This document shows, piece after piece, positions 49,254 through 58,057 of a stretch of 64,000 bases of DNA (position 1 is the first letter of the stretch; each line of letters starts with the position of its first letter). The stretch is taken from NCBI GenBank assembly GCA_017302015.1, contig JAFLEE010000015.1:16176-80175 (forward strand), written 5' to 3'. This DNA is from Spirochaetota bacterium (GTDB taxonomy: Bacteria > Spirochaetota > UBA12135 > COTS27 > JAFLEE01). The notes under the pieces were generated by a model. The model was not told the origin of the DNA. It saw nothing but the letters and a program-made list of their open reading frames with translations, and made no database searches. Both the position numbers and the translations under genes were made by a program.

Positions 49254-52190
49254 TCAGTCGCGGACGAACGAGCCCGAACCTTCCCAAGATTCGGCCGCCC
49301 TCCAATCCGGCTGCCACCAGCATTGGATCTGCCTCGCTCCGTCGCGGTCGTTGACCGCCAGGTTCAACCGAAATCCGTCCCACGGCTTCCCGGCCATCCG
49401 GTCCATCCATGCTGCGGGAACCGCCACTTCCGCGCCGTACCCCCGAGCCGTTTTTCGGCAAGCGTAGCGCACGCCCTCGGGCAGGCTCTTGGCGCCGCGC
49501 CATAGCCACACGGCGCCAGGGGTATCGGCGGGACTGAAGGCGATGAAAAAGAAGGCCGCGTTCTCACCGGCGCCCCGGTTCGTGGACCGAAGCGGCGCCG
49601 GGCGCGCATCGATCCGGAGTTCGATGCCATCCTGCGCCCACGGATCGCGATTGCTCACGGATTCGATCCGATCATCCGCCACCTCCACCCCCGCATACAG
49701 CCAAGCGGCGTCATGGGCCGTCGCGAAGGAAAATCGGCAGGCCGCGCGGTCCGTCCCGCGCACCATGGCCGGTTTCTCCACGGAGATCATCGGGCCGGGC
49801 CAATCGGAGAGATCCCCATCGACGGAAATCGGTTTCGCGGTCTGCGGACACCTCAAGGGTGGGAAGAGACTCACACGCGCTCCCTCACCGGTGAGCCCCG
49901 CATGGGCTGCGGTGTAGGTGAAGAAATCTTCCAGTTGGGCGCTGCTTGCCGGATGATAGGAAAGATCCGGGGGGATGCCGCCCAACTTCCCATGCTTCGG
50001 CGGGCAAAGGATCTTCCAGGACAGCGTCGCGCCGGGTTCGTCCGGATTCTCGGCGGATAGGTGGATCGCTTGGTCCCCCTCTCCGCTTAAACCGAGTTTC
50101 AAGGAACGGGGGCGGGGCGCGTCGGGAACGGACGCTACCTGGAACTCGAATGCGGCCTCGGGACCGTCGTTGAGTGCGTCCCGCGGGATGAGGGTGAACC
50201 GCTCCGCCCCGTGGTAATCCGGCTCCGGCACATACACCCAACGACCGTGGGGTTCCTGGCGCAAGCTCCCGTGGCGCGGCCCTTGCCCGGGGAGCGCCTT
50301 TTCCCCATTCCGGGCGAGTGCCCCGGGTGGCCAAGCAAAGGCCAGCGGCGTATCCTCCACGGCCGAGAGTTTGGGCGCGGGCCACCGGGGCACGGCGTAG
50401 GCGCGCGCACCCGGGGAGGCCCGGTAGAAGATCGCCTGGCTGGCATTCCAATAAGTGCCGCTGGCGTTCTTCTCGAGTTTCATCGACTTCACGGCATACA
50501 CACCGTGAGTCAGCGCACCGCTCACCGCGCAACCTTCTGGCCCATTCAAGACGTTCGGAACCAGAGCGAAGGGCCCTTCCGGTGACTCCGCCCAAGAGAC
50601 GCGGTAAGCACAAATGCCTGGATCCTCGGCCGCCTCCCAATGGAAGGCCAGAGACCCATCGGGGCGGCTTTCGGCGCGGAAGGCGCGCGGCGGCGCCACG
50701 ACATGCATGCGCAGCGTGGGATCGCCCATGAGGGCGACGTGGATCGAATTGGCCTGCGCTTCGGGTTCCTCCGGCTCCTGGCCCGGTTTCCGCACATCGC
50801 CCCAAGGCAGATAGTTCACGAGGGCATCGTTGTTCTGGGTGCGTAGGGCGGCTTCCCCCAGGGTGCGCCCCAGCGCCATGGGATGGAGGATCCAATGGGG
50901 CCTTCCGTCCCAAGCGCACGCCAGCGGCCAACCCGCATTGGCCAAGGCGGCGCGCATGAAATTATTCGCCCGGTTCCAGTCGCCGAAATAACTCCCGAAG
51001 AGCAGGGTGAAGACGGCCCCGAGGGGCGGCCCCGCGAAATCCGCCGTCGTGCCGATGCCCGAGGCGCGGTCGTGGGACCCTCCGCCGCACCCATAGGCCC
51101 ACAGGTAATCTTTCGCGCGCAGCGACGGGAAAAAGTCGTAGGCCTCGGTCTTCTCGGCCCCGAAGAAGGCGGCGAAATTCCTCCAGGCGCCGGCGGCGAA
51201 GGCCTCGCCGCGGAAGCCCCCGAAGTGGTCGTCGATGAGGCCGCGCGCCTCGACGCGCGCCAGGCCGTGGCGGAAAGCGTGGTTCTTGGCCAGATAGCGG
51301 CGCAGGAGTTCGATCTCCCCGACGCGGAACGCCGGCAGGTCGCAGAGATCCACCCGGCCCACCGCCAGGGAGAGCTGATTCGGAGTGATGGCGTTTTGAT
51401 CGAATTTTCCGTCGCCCGCGAGGTTCACCTGGAGGGGATTCGGCCCCCCCGCAAGATTGCTCGCGTCGGTCCAGACCCCCCGGAGGTCTCCATAATAGAG
51501 ATCGGCCGGCCAAGCGCCTCGGTGGTCCGGATGCCCGTCGGGCGCGACAGACCCCGAATAGGGCACGGGCACATGGCCGAAGAGACAGACCTGCCGCATC
51601 AGACCGGGATGTTCCCGGACGAGCTCCTCGATGCGCCGCTTCGTCTGGACGGGGGATTCACCGCGGCCGACCTCGCGGCGCCACACCCTCCACCCGTCGC
51701 CCCGAAGGTCCGCCGCGAAGCGCTCCAGTTCGGGCCCCAAGGCTTCGCCGGCGCCCTTCTCCACCAGGAGAATCAGGCCGCCCCGGTCCTCCACGGCCGG
51801 CAACCGGATGGCGGCGCAGAGGTAACCCCGACCGAGGTAGCCGTCCCCGTCGCGGTCGATGCGGTACTCATAGGCGAGCCCGCTCGCCACGCGGTCGTCG
51901 ACGAATCCCGTCGCGCCTCCCTCGAGCGTCCCGAGCGGGGTCCCCGACCAATTCGTCCCGCCCAGGAGCCGCCGGTATACGGTATAGGCGCGCGCCGTCT
52001 TTTCCGCCGGCCAGGCAAGGACGATGCGCGCGGGGTCCTCCACCACCGAGGCGCTTGCCCGAACCGCGTACTTCACGCTGCCCACGGCGCCGCGCGCGAT
52101 GGGCGGGGGCGCGGGATTCTCACCTTGCGACGCCGCGAGGAGCGCCATGGCGGCCAAAATCCGGGTATTAGGGAGCCTCCGAAAATTCAT
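49254..52190 (-). CDS. Secreted multidomain protein with C25-like (gingipain-fold) domain, probably inactive, and CBM9-like end
   Basis: Exported protein of 978 aa; signal peptide RILAAMALLAASQG. An FN3-like domain (about 40-115) is followed by a domain with peptidase C25 landmarks: LMRQVCLFGHVPVPYS, WPADLYYGDLRGVWTD and LAVGRVDLCDLPAFRVGEIE. At the usual GHG catalytic-His place it has YGCGGGSHD (C368, H373). At the usual Cys place it has LLFGSYFGDW with Ser400, so it may not be a peptidase. Next come another FN3 region, a cadherin-like/tandem-95-like stretch (GRWVYVPEPDYHGAERFTLI) and a CBM9-like C-terminus (ISVDGDLSDWPG). Likely a carbohydrate-binding surface protein. No ribosome site is evident before the ATG. 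Confidence 0.65.
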   Translation of the reverse strand: MNFRRLPNTRILAAMALLAASQGENPAPPPIARGAVGSVKYAVRASASVVEDPARIVLAWPAEKTARAYTVYRRLLGGTNWSGTPLGTLEGGATGFVDDRVASGLAYEYRIDRDGDGYLGRGYLCAAIRLPAVEDRGGLILLVEKGAGEALGPELERFAADLRGDGWRVWRREVGRGESPVQTKRRIEELVREHPGLMRQVCLFGHVPVPYSGSVAPDGHPDHRGAWPADLYYGDLRGVWTDASNLAGGPNPLQVNLAGDGKFDQNAITPNQLSLAVGRVDLCDLPAFRVGEIELLRRYLAKNHAFRHGLARVEARGLIDDHFGGFRGEAFAAGAWRNFAAFFGAEKTEAYDFFPSLRAKDYLWAYGCGGGSHDRASGIGTTADFAGPPLGAVFTLLFGSYFGDWNRANNFMRAALANAGWPLACAWDGRPHWILHPMALGRTLGEAALRTQNNDALVNYLPWGDVRKPGQEPEEPEAQANSIHVALMGDPTLRMHVVAPPRAFRAESRPDGSLAFHWEAAEDPGICAYRVSWAESPEGPFALVPNVLNGPEGCAVSGALTHGVYAVKSMKLEKNASGTYWNASQAIFYRASPGARAYAVPRWPAPKLSAVEDTPLAFAWPPGALARNGEKALPGQGPRHGSLRQEPHGRWVYVPEPDYHGAERFTLIPRDALNDGPEAAFEFQVASVPDAPRPRSLKLGLSGEGDQAIHLSAENPDEPGATLSWKILCPPKHGKLGGIPPDLSYHPASSAQLEDFFTYTAAHAGLTGEGARVSLFPPLRCPQTAKPISVDGDLSDWPGPMISVEKPAMVRGTDRAACRFSFATAHDAAWLYAGVEVADDRIESVSNRDPWAQDGIELRIDARPAPLRSTNRGAGENAAFFFIAFSPADTPGAVWLWRGAKSLPEGVRYACRKTARGYGAEVAVPAAWMDRMAGKPWDGFRLNLAVNDRDGARQIQCWWQPDWRAAESWEGSGSFVRD

Positions 52191-52372
52191 AGGAGGCTAA
52201 AAAAAGGGGCCACCGACTCGGGCAGGAAAAGGAGCAAATCCATGGTCCAAGCGTATCCCCGCCCTTGAAAATACTCAACTCCATCGCAATAGTGCCCGAA
52301 ATCAAGCGAAAAGTACCCTTCGCCCACCCCCAAATCCGGCGAATGCCCAATCGGCCTAAAAGTGTGCCGGAT

Positions 52373-52401
52373 TTGCTAATCCCTGCCCCAATCCCTATAA
52401 T
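52373..52401 (+). promoter_or_regulatory. Promoter TTGCTA-N17-TATAAT
   Basis: TTGCTA (52373-52378) and a perfect TATAAT (52396-52401) at ideal 17-nt spacing, about 70 bp before the ATG at 52478. A GTATG-N9-CATAC dyad (52433-52451) lies in the leader. Confidence 0.6.
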
Positions 52402-52477
52402 GAATGTTCCCAATGTAAACAGTCATCATCTAGTATGTATTGTTTCCATACAAAGTGATGGCTGGTTGGAGTTAGAG

Positions 52478-54445
52478 ATGGCGAAAAAAATCACCGCGTG
52501 CGCGCTCCTGCTCATCCTCGGCGCGCCGCTATACTCCGTGAACGCGACCTGGCTCTCCAACGGGTTCCTCACGCGCATCCCCATCACGGTGCGCGGCGCC
52601 CTCGTGGTCGGCACCCTCACCAATTATCCCGCGCTCATCGCCCTCAGCGGGGATACGAACCTCTCCAATGCGGCCCATCCCCAGGGGTTCGACCTCGTCT
52701 TCACCGGCGGCGACGGCACCACGGTCCTCCCCCATGAGATCGAGGCCTACACCAACGGAACGCTCAGCGCCTGGGTCAAGATCCCGCTGCTGCAGGCGGG
52801 GGTGGACACCACCCTCTACCTCTACGCCAGCAACACGGCCATCGCCGCGAGCCTCGAGAACCGCGCCGGCGTCTGGGACACCCATTTCGTCGGTGTCTGG
52901 CACATGAAGAACCAGGGCCTCTACAATTACGATTCCACCGCCAATAGCAACCACGGCACCAATATCGGCACCCTCTCGACGAACACCAACGGCATCACGG
53001 CGACGGCGGTGCAGTTCGACGGGGCGACGAGCTATATCGAATTGGGCAACCCCGGCACCATCCGAAGCAATACCAACGACTCGACGGTGGAGATGTGGGT
53101 CATCCCGGCGCGCACCAATAACCGGGTCTCGCCGCTGGGCAAATCCTACGGCGGCGAGTTCTCCATGGCCTACGAGAACAATGGCACGGTGACCTTCTAT
53201 TATGGCCAGGCGGGCCTCGACAATAATCCCTACACCTCGATGAGCATCCCGGTGCTCGAAACCAACGCCTGGGTCTACGCGGCGTTCGTGCGGCAATTCA
53301 GCGCGTCCAAGCAATTCGCCTACCGCCATTCGCTCCTAAGCCGCAGCACGGCCTCCTCCACCCCCGGCCTCAGTTCGGCGTCGTCCTCGGCGCTCCCCAT
53401 GCGCATCGGGCGGGGCTACGCCGGCTATTGGCACGGGTCCATCGACGAAGTGCGCATCTCGTCCATCGCGCGGCCGTCCAATTACGTCGCCACCACCTAC
53501 ACCAACCTGATGTTCTGGTCCAATTTCACCTCCGCCGGATCCCCCTGGTCCTTCCGGACGGTCGTCGCCGCCATCACCAACCTCACCAACCAATCGGCCC
53601 TGGTCCAGGGCGGCGTCCTGCGGGGCAGCCATTACTCCGCCGGGGGGATCCGGGAAACGCGGCTCGTCGCCAGCAATACGGCCACCGCGGCCGTCGACAC
53701 CTACGCCGTCTCCCCCGTCGGCGCCGAGGATTGGCAAGTCGCCCCCGCCCTGCCCATCGGCCGCTATGTCGTGTGGGTCGCCACCACGAATAGCAACTTG
53801 GACGGAACCAATTCCGCGGCCTTCTCGATCTCGGTCAACACCGCCTCCCGGGTCACGGTGCGCACCGTGGATTCCACCGGCGCGCCTTGGGCCGGGGGGC
53901 GCGTTCTCGGCCCCTCCCCCACCGTTTCCGCCGCCCAAGGGGCCCGCACCAACGATTCCGCCGGAGAAGCCGTCTTCACCGACCTGTACTCCGGGACCCT
54001 CTACGCGTTCTCCAATTTCACCCCGTCGTTCTGGGGCGCGGCGTTGGCGTACACCAATTTCACCATCCCCATCACCTCCACCAACGCCTCCCTGGTGATC
54101 GTCTGGACCCTGGACCGGCCGAGCAACTCCCTGACACTCTCCGGCTATGTGGAACCGACGGTGTTCATCCCTTCGCGGTCCGCGCAACTCTCCCTATCGA
54201 TCCCCCAGGCCACCAACGCCACCCGGCACGTGGTGCTCACCGCGACGGCCCTCTCCGGCGGGCGGAAACTGCGCCTCTACGACGGGATGGTATCGCCCGC
54301 CTCTCCCTTCGTACAGATCACCTCGGAAACCCTGCGCCAGGGGATGTCCACCGGCACCTGGATCCTGGAGTTCCAATTCCCCAGCCTGGGGGTCGACCAC
54401 GGCGCGACGCCCACCATGCGCCGTATGCTCTTCTTCGCCCAATGA
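52478..54445 (+). CDS. Secreted DUF2341 plus LamG (concanavalin-like) domain protein
   Basis: Exported protein of 655 aa; the signal peptide is AKKITACALLLILGAPLYSV. Residues about 25-120 are DUF2341 (FLTRIPITVRGALVVGTLTN; NGTLSAWVKIPLLQAG). A LamG/concanavalin-like lectin domain of about 150 residues follows (GVWHMKNQGLYNYDSTANSN; AVQFDGATSYIELGNPG; GYWHGSIDEVRISSIA). The remainder contains Ig-like beta modules. The DUF2341-LamG pair is a carbohydrate-binding surface arrangement. The frame is open to 52265, but the signal peptide and a GGAG site show that translation starts here. Divergent from the C25-like gene. Asn/Thr-rich like the NHL operon proteins. Confidence 0.75.
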   Translation: MAKKITACALLLILGAPLYSVNATWLSNGFLTRIPITVRGALVVGTLTNYPALIALSGDTNLSNAAHPQGFDLVFTGGDGTTVLPHEIEAYTNGTLSAWVKIPLLQAGVDTTLYLYASNTAIAASLENRAGVWDTHFVGVWHMKNQGLYNYDSTANSNHGTNIGTLSTNTNGITATAVQFDGATSYIELGNPGTIRSNTNDSTVEMWVIPARTNNRVSPLGKSYGGEFSMAYENNGTVTFYYGQAGLDNNPYTSMSIPVLETNAWVYAAFVRQFSASKQFAYRHSLLSRSTASSTPGLSSASSSALPMRIGRGYAGYWHGSIDEVRISSIARPSNYVATTYTNLMFWSNFTSAGSPWSFRTVVAAITNLTNQSALVQGGVLRGSHYSAGGIRETRLVASNTATAAVDTYAVSPVGAEDWQVAPALPIGRYVVWVATTNSNLDGTNSAAFSISVNTASRVTVRTVDSTGAPWAGGRVLGPSPTVSAAQGARTNDSAGEAVFTDLYSGTLYAFSNFTPSFWGAALAYTNFTIPITSTNASLVIVWTLDRPSNSLTLSGYVEPTVFIPSRSAQLSLSIPQATNATRHVVLTATALSGGRKLRLYDGMVSPASPFVQITSETLRQGMSTGTWILEFQFPSLGVDHGATPTMRRMLFFAQ

Positions 54446-54457
54446 AGGGCGGGGGGA

Positions 54458-55930
54458 TCAGCGGCCCGCGACGGCGGCGGTCGTCATCCCCTTCGCCTGG
54501 TAATAGGCGCGCAGGAACGGGTTCGCGATCCAGTCGATGGGGATCTTCTCCCCCCGCGCCTTGAGCGCGTCGATCTTCTTCTGCACGGCCAGCGCCGCGA
54601 GGTAGGCCCGCTTGCGCTCGGGGGTCCGGCCGGTGTACTTCTCGATCTCCTCCACGGTGCCGTCGTAGACGTCGTGGGCGGCGCCCTCGGCCGTACCCAC
54701 GCCGCTCATATAGGCCTGCATGGCCTTCATGCGCAGGTTCCCGCCCACGTGGAAGGGGCTGATCTCCTGGGCGATGGCCGCGTCGCGGGTGAGCTTCACG
54801 AAGGCCCGATGGAGGTCCCACTCATTGGTGTGGCCCGCCGGGGAAAGCATCTCGGGGCGGTCGAGCACGTCGAGGTTCGGCGGCATGCCGTCGGCGTCCC
54901 GCACCAGGTGCATGCTGTATTCCTCGCTGCGCAGGAAGGCGAAAAAGCGGCCGGCCTTCGCCTGGTTGCGCCCGCCCGCGTACATCGCCAAGGACCGGGC
55001 GCTGATGAACACATTGGGGAAGCCGCCGTGGGGGGATTCGACGGCGGTGAGCGGGATGGCCGGCTGCATCTTGCGCAGTTGGATGAGCGCGTGCCGGCCG
55101 CTATAGACCATGGCGTAATAGCCCCGGTGCATGAGTTGGAACTCGGACTCCCCGTAGCCCTGCTCCACGGAAAGGGATGCCTTCTCGGCGTCGCTGGGCA
55201 CCAGGTGGTCGACGTAGGTCCACTTGTGGATCATCCGGTTGAGGGACGCGATGGCGTTCGTGTCGGCCCAGGGGAGCGTGAGCGTCTCGTTGTACTTGGG
55301 GATACCTATCGATCGGGCGAGGGTCACGCCGTCGATCTTGGAGGCGAAAAAGACCTCGCGCCGTTTCCGGCCCGCGTTGGCCTTGGTCGTGAACTCCTTC
55401 CCCAGGCGCTCGAAGGTCTCGAAGGTCCAGCGGGCCGGCGGCGGAGCCATCCCCACCGAGGAGAACGCCGCGTTGTTCACGATGAAGAGTTGGACCCAGA
55501 CATTGCACGGGGTCGCCCAGACCCTTCCGTCGACGGTGAGCTCGTCGGCGAGGGCGGGGAAGGTGCCGATGGCGGGAAGCCCCGCCGCCGCGAAAACGGG
55601 CCCCAAATCCTGGAGGATGCCCATGGGCTGGAAGCGGTGGATGGCCGCCCCGCCCAGATCCATCATGTCGCCGGCGATCCCGGAAACGCCCTGGACCACC
55701 ACCTTATTCCCGCCCGAGTTGACCGCGTCGACGCGGACCTCCACATCGGCCTCGTGGCGGTTCTTGAGCCATTCCCGGAAGAGGGAGATCTGCTCCTGGC
55801 GCGCCGGGTTCGGGTCGGTGACCCAATAGACGACCGCGGGGCCCGCGGCGGCCGTCCCATGCCCGCGGGTGACGAGCATCTGGCTGAAGACCACGAGGCC
55901 GGCCAGGATCAATAAGAAGAGGTTTCGCAT
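54458..55930 (-). CDS. ABC transporter sugar-binding protein (family 1 type)
   Basis: Exported protein of 490 aa with a signal or N-terminal anchor (RNLFLLILAGLVVFSQMLV) and no lipobox. Domain I begins VVYWVTDPNPARQEQISLF; ligand-pocket phrases are GVSGIAGDMMDLGGAAIHRF, WATPCNVWVQLFIVNNAAF and WTFETFERLGKEFTTKANAG. Family-1 binding proteins carry oligosaccharides to ABC importers. The C-terminal 90 residues are helical and longer than usual (VQKKIDALKARGEKIPIDWI). No permease or ATPase gene is adjacent. It is last in a minus-strand group with the AXE1 esterase (52 bp) and the DUF4832 protein, suggesting capture of the sugars they release. Confidence 0.8.
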   Translation of the reverse strand: MRNLFLLILAGLVVFSQMLVTRGHGTAAAGPAVVYWVTDPNPARQEQISLFREWLKNRHEADVEVRVDAVNSGGNKVVVQGVSGIAGDMMDLGGAAIHRFQPMGILQDLGPVFAAAGLPAIGTFPALADELTVDGRVWATPCNVWVQLFIVNNAAFSSVGMAPPPARWTFETFERLGKEFTTKANAGRKRREVFFASKIDGVTLARSIGIPKYNETLTLPWADTNAIASLNRMIHKWTYVDHLVPSDAEKASLSVEQGYGESEFQLMHRGYYAMVYSGRHALIQLRKMQPAIPLTAVESPHGGFPNVFISARSLAMYAGGRNQAKAGRFFAFLRSEEYSMHLVRDADGMPPNLDVLDRPEMLSPAGHTNEWDLHRAFVKLTRDAAIAQEISPFHVGGNLRMKAMQAYMSGVGTAEGAAHDVYDGTVEEIEKYTGRTPERKRAYLAALAVQKKIDALKARGEKIPIDWIANPFLRAYYQAKGMTTAAVAGR

Positions 55931-55982
55931 GGTGTGCTCCCGAGGTGCATCCCGCGGCGCCCCGGGCCGCCGCGGCCGCGCC

Positions 55983-57776
55983 TCAATCCTTCCAGTTTTT
56001 CTTGAGGGTGTAGATGGCGCCGCCCGGCATGGTGTAGCCGTGCGTACGCCCCTGCTGGAAATCCAGTTTCACGGGGCCCTTCATATTATTGAAGAGAACC
56101 ATCTCGCCGGAGGGCGGGCAGGTGTAATCGCCGAGGCCCGCGTAGATCGTGGTGGGGCAGGCGATGCGTTTGGCGTGGTTGGCCGCGTCGTAATAGCCGA
56201 GGCCTTCCACCCAACCGGGCCGCCAGCCGGGCATGCGGCCCAGGGTCACCCCGCCGAGGTCGCAGCACCAGGGGATGTTCGCCTCGCAGCGGCTGACCTG
56301 GCGGTCGAGGGCCGCGGCGATGAGGCATTGGAAGCCGCCCTGGCTGCCGCCCGAGACGATGAGGTTCGAGCCGTCCCACTCGGGCTGGGCCTTGATGAAC
56401 TCAAGGGAGCGGAGCACCCGCAGGATCATGCCGTTGAAGTACGCGGTGTCGGGGTTCTTGTTCTCCTCCTCGAAGAAGGCGTAATTGCTCAGCGTGGTCT
56501 GCTTGAGGGCCGCGTAATAATCGGCCGGCTGCCCGTTGAGGATCCCGTGGGCGTTGATGTTGAGGCTGAGAGTGCCCTTCGACCAGGGCTTATAGGCGCC
56601 GGAGACGCCGTAGCCGTTATAGGAGACCCGCGCGGGCAAGGAACGGGGGGCGGCCGCTTTCGGTTTGCAAAAATAGCCCGAGACCGGCATCTTTCCGGGG
56701 CAATCGACCTTGATGTCGAAGCCGACGAGTTCGGGATCGGGGGATTCGATGGGGGCCAAGTCGGCGCGCACCGGCACTCCCTTGAGGCGCGCCGCCTGCT
56801 TCTTCCAATAGGCGTCGAAATCCTTCGGTTCGGCGACGCCAGTGATCTTCTCGACGTCGGCGCCGGCCCCGCCGTCGAAATAGGGGGCGTTCTGCCCGCC
56901 GACTTTCAGGTTGATGCCGCTGGCATCCTGGGCGTAGACGAGGGCGCGCACGAAGCCCGGCTTGCCGACCGATGCCTTGAGCACGAGGGGCGCGTTGCTG
57001 GAAGAAAGCGCCTTGCCTTCGTTGGTCACCCCGTCATCCCCGACGCACTTCCAGGCCAGGTTCTTCCCCGCCACCGGGAGGCCGTCTTCGAGGAGTTGGA
57101 TGGTGAAGGTCATCGTCTCGCCCGTCTTGTAGGCGAGGGGGTTCTTGTCGGTGACGCCCATGAAGGTGATCTTCCCGGGGGCCTTGCGCAGGGGCGGCTC
57201 CCGCAGGTCGCCGACGCGCTTGGCCTCTTCCAGGCTCGTCTCGGGGGGGAACAGGAGGAGCTGCACGCTGCTGACTTCGATCTCCTGCTTCTGGGCGCCC
57301 ATCATGAAGACGACCTTCAGGTCGCCGGAGGCGTAGCCCGTCGCCGCCTTGGCGGTGGCGGCGAAGCGTTTCCATTCCCGCGGCAACTCCGCCTGCCCGG
57401 AGGCGATCGAACTCCAATCGGGCGAGTTCTTCTGCACGCTGTATTGGATATTCCCGGGGGCTCCGTCCCCGGAAACCGAGCGCGCGTAGAAGGAAAAATA
57501 CACCACCTCGCCCGGCTTCACGGCGGTCCGCAGCACCGTCATGAGGGAGACATCCCACGGATTGGTTTTTTTCTCGGAGGCGAGGGCGCGCATGCCGTCC
57601 CGCGGGCCGCCCCGATCGAGGCGCAGGAGTTTCACGCTGGCGCCGCCGGTGATGAAGAACTCGCTCCCCACCGTCTCGAGGAGGTCCCGGGGGGCCGCTT
57701 GGGCCCAGAGGGGAGCGCTAATAGAACAGAGGAGCAGGGCGCCCGCAGCGGCAGCGCGAAGGGATCGTCGGGGCAT
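55983..57776 (-). CDS. Secreted acetylxylan esterase (AXE1/CE7-type) with N-terminal binding module
   Basis: Exported protein of 597 aa, signal peptide AAAGALLLCSISAPLWAQAA. Residues about 30-165 form a CBM4/9-like beta module (EVVYFSFYARSVSGDG; QYSVQKNSPDWSS). Residues about 290-597 are the AXE1 alpha/beta hydrolase: GGSQGG with nucleophile S478, D550 in YAGLGDYTCPPSG and H579 in RTHGYTMPGG complete the triad. It should remove acetyl groups from polysaccharides in the periplasm or outside. An AGGAGG ribosome site and a TAAGAT box lie upstream. The DUF4832 gene 236 bp upstream carries a homologous copy of the binding module at its C-terminus. Confidence 0.85.
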   Translation of the reverse strand: MPRRSLRAAAAGALLLCSISAPLWAQAAPRDLLETVGSEFFITGGASVKLLRLDRGGPRDGMRALASEKKTNPWDVSLMTVLRTAVKPGEVVYFSFYARSVSGDGAPGNIQYSVQKNSPDWSSIASGQAELPREWKRFAATAKAATGYASGDLKVVFMMGAQKQEIEVSSVQLLLFPPETSLEEAKRVGDLREPPLRKAPGKITFMGVTDKNPLAYKTGETMTFTIQLLEDGLPVAGKNLAWKCVGDDGVTNEGKALSSSNAPLVLKASVGKPGFVRALVYAQDASGINLKVGGQNAPYFDGGAGADVEKITGVAEPKDFDAYWKKQAARLKGVPVRADLAPIESPDPELVGFDIKVDCPGKMPVSGYFCKPKAAAPRSLPARVSYNGYGVSGAYKPWSKGTLSLNINAHGILNGQPADYYAALKQTTLSNYAFFEEENKNPDTAYFNGMILRVLRSLEFIKAQPEWDGSNLIVSGGSQGGFQCLIAAALDRQVSRCEANIPWCCDLGGVTLGRMPGWRPGWVEGLGYYDAANHAKRIACPTTIYAGLGDYTCPPSGEMVLFNNMKGPVKLDFQQGRTHGYTMPGGAIYTLKKNWKD

Positions 57777-57933
57777 CGGGGGCCTCCTGGCTCGTTCCTT
57801 CCGGGTTCTTCTATCTTAAGGAAGGTTTCGGATTCTCCTACGGATGGGGGAACTTGGCAATGGAAAAAATCCCGTTCGGCATGAAGAAAAACTCCCTGCA
57901 GAACTCGGCCGAATCGGCGCTTACGGGGCCCAA

Positions 57934-58057
57934 GCCTCCGGGCCGGCGGATCCACCTGCACTGCCTTGCCGCATGGCCTTCGCGTCGGCGCCCGAGCCTC
58001 CGGGCTGGCGGATCATCGTGCACCGCCTTGCAGGAGGCCCTGCGCATCGGCGCCCTT
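57934..58057. repeat. Imperfect 62-bp tandem duplication
   Basis: 57934-57995 and 57996-58057 match closely by eye (both begin GCCTCCGGGC and contain GCGGATC and TCGGCGCCC). A partial third unit lies just before. The stop codon of the DUF4832 gene (58013) falls inside the second copy, so the duplication reshaped that gene's 3' end. Confidence 0.75.
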
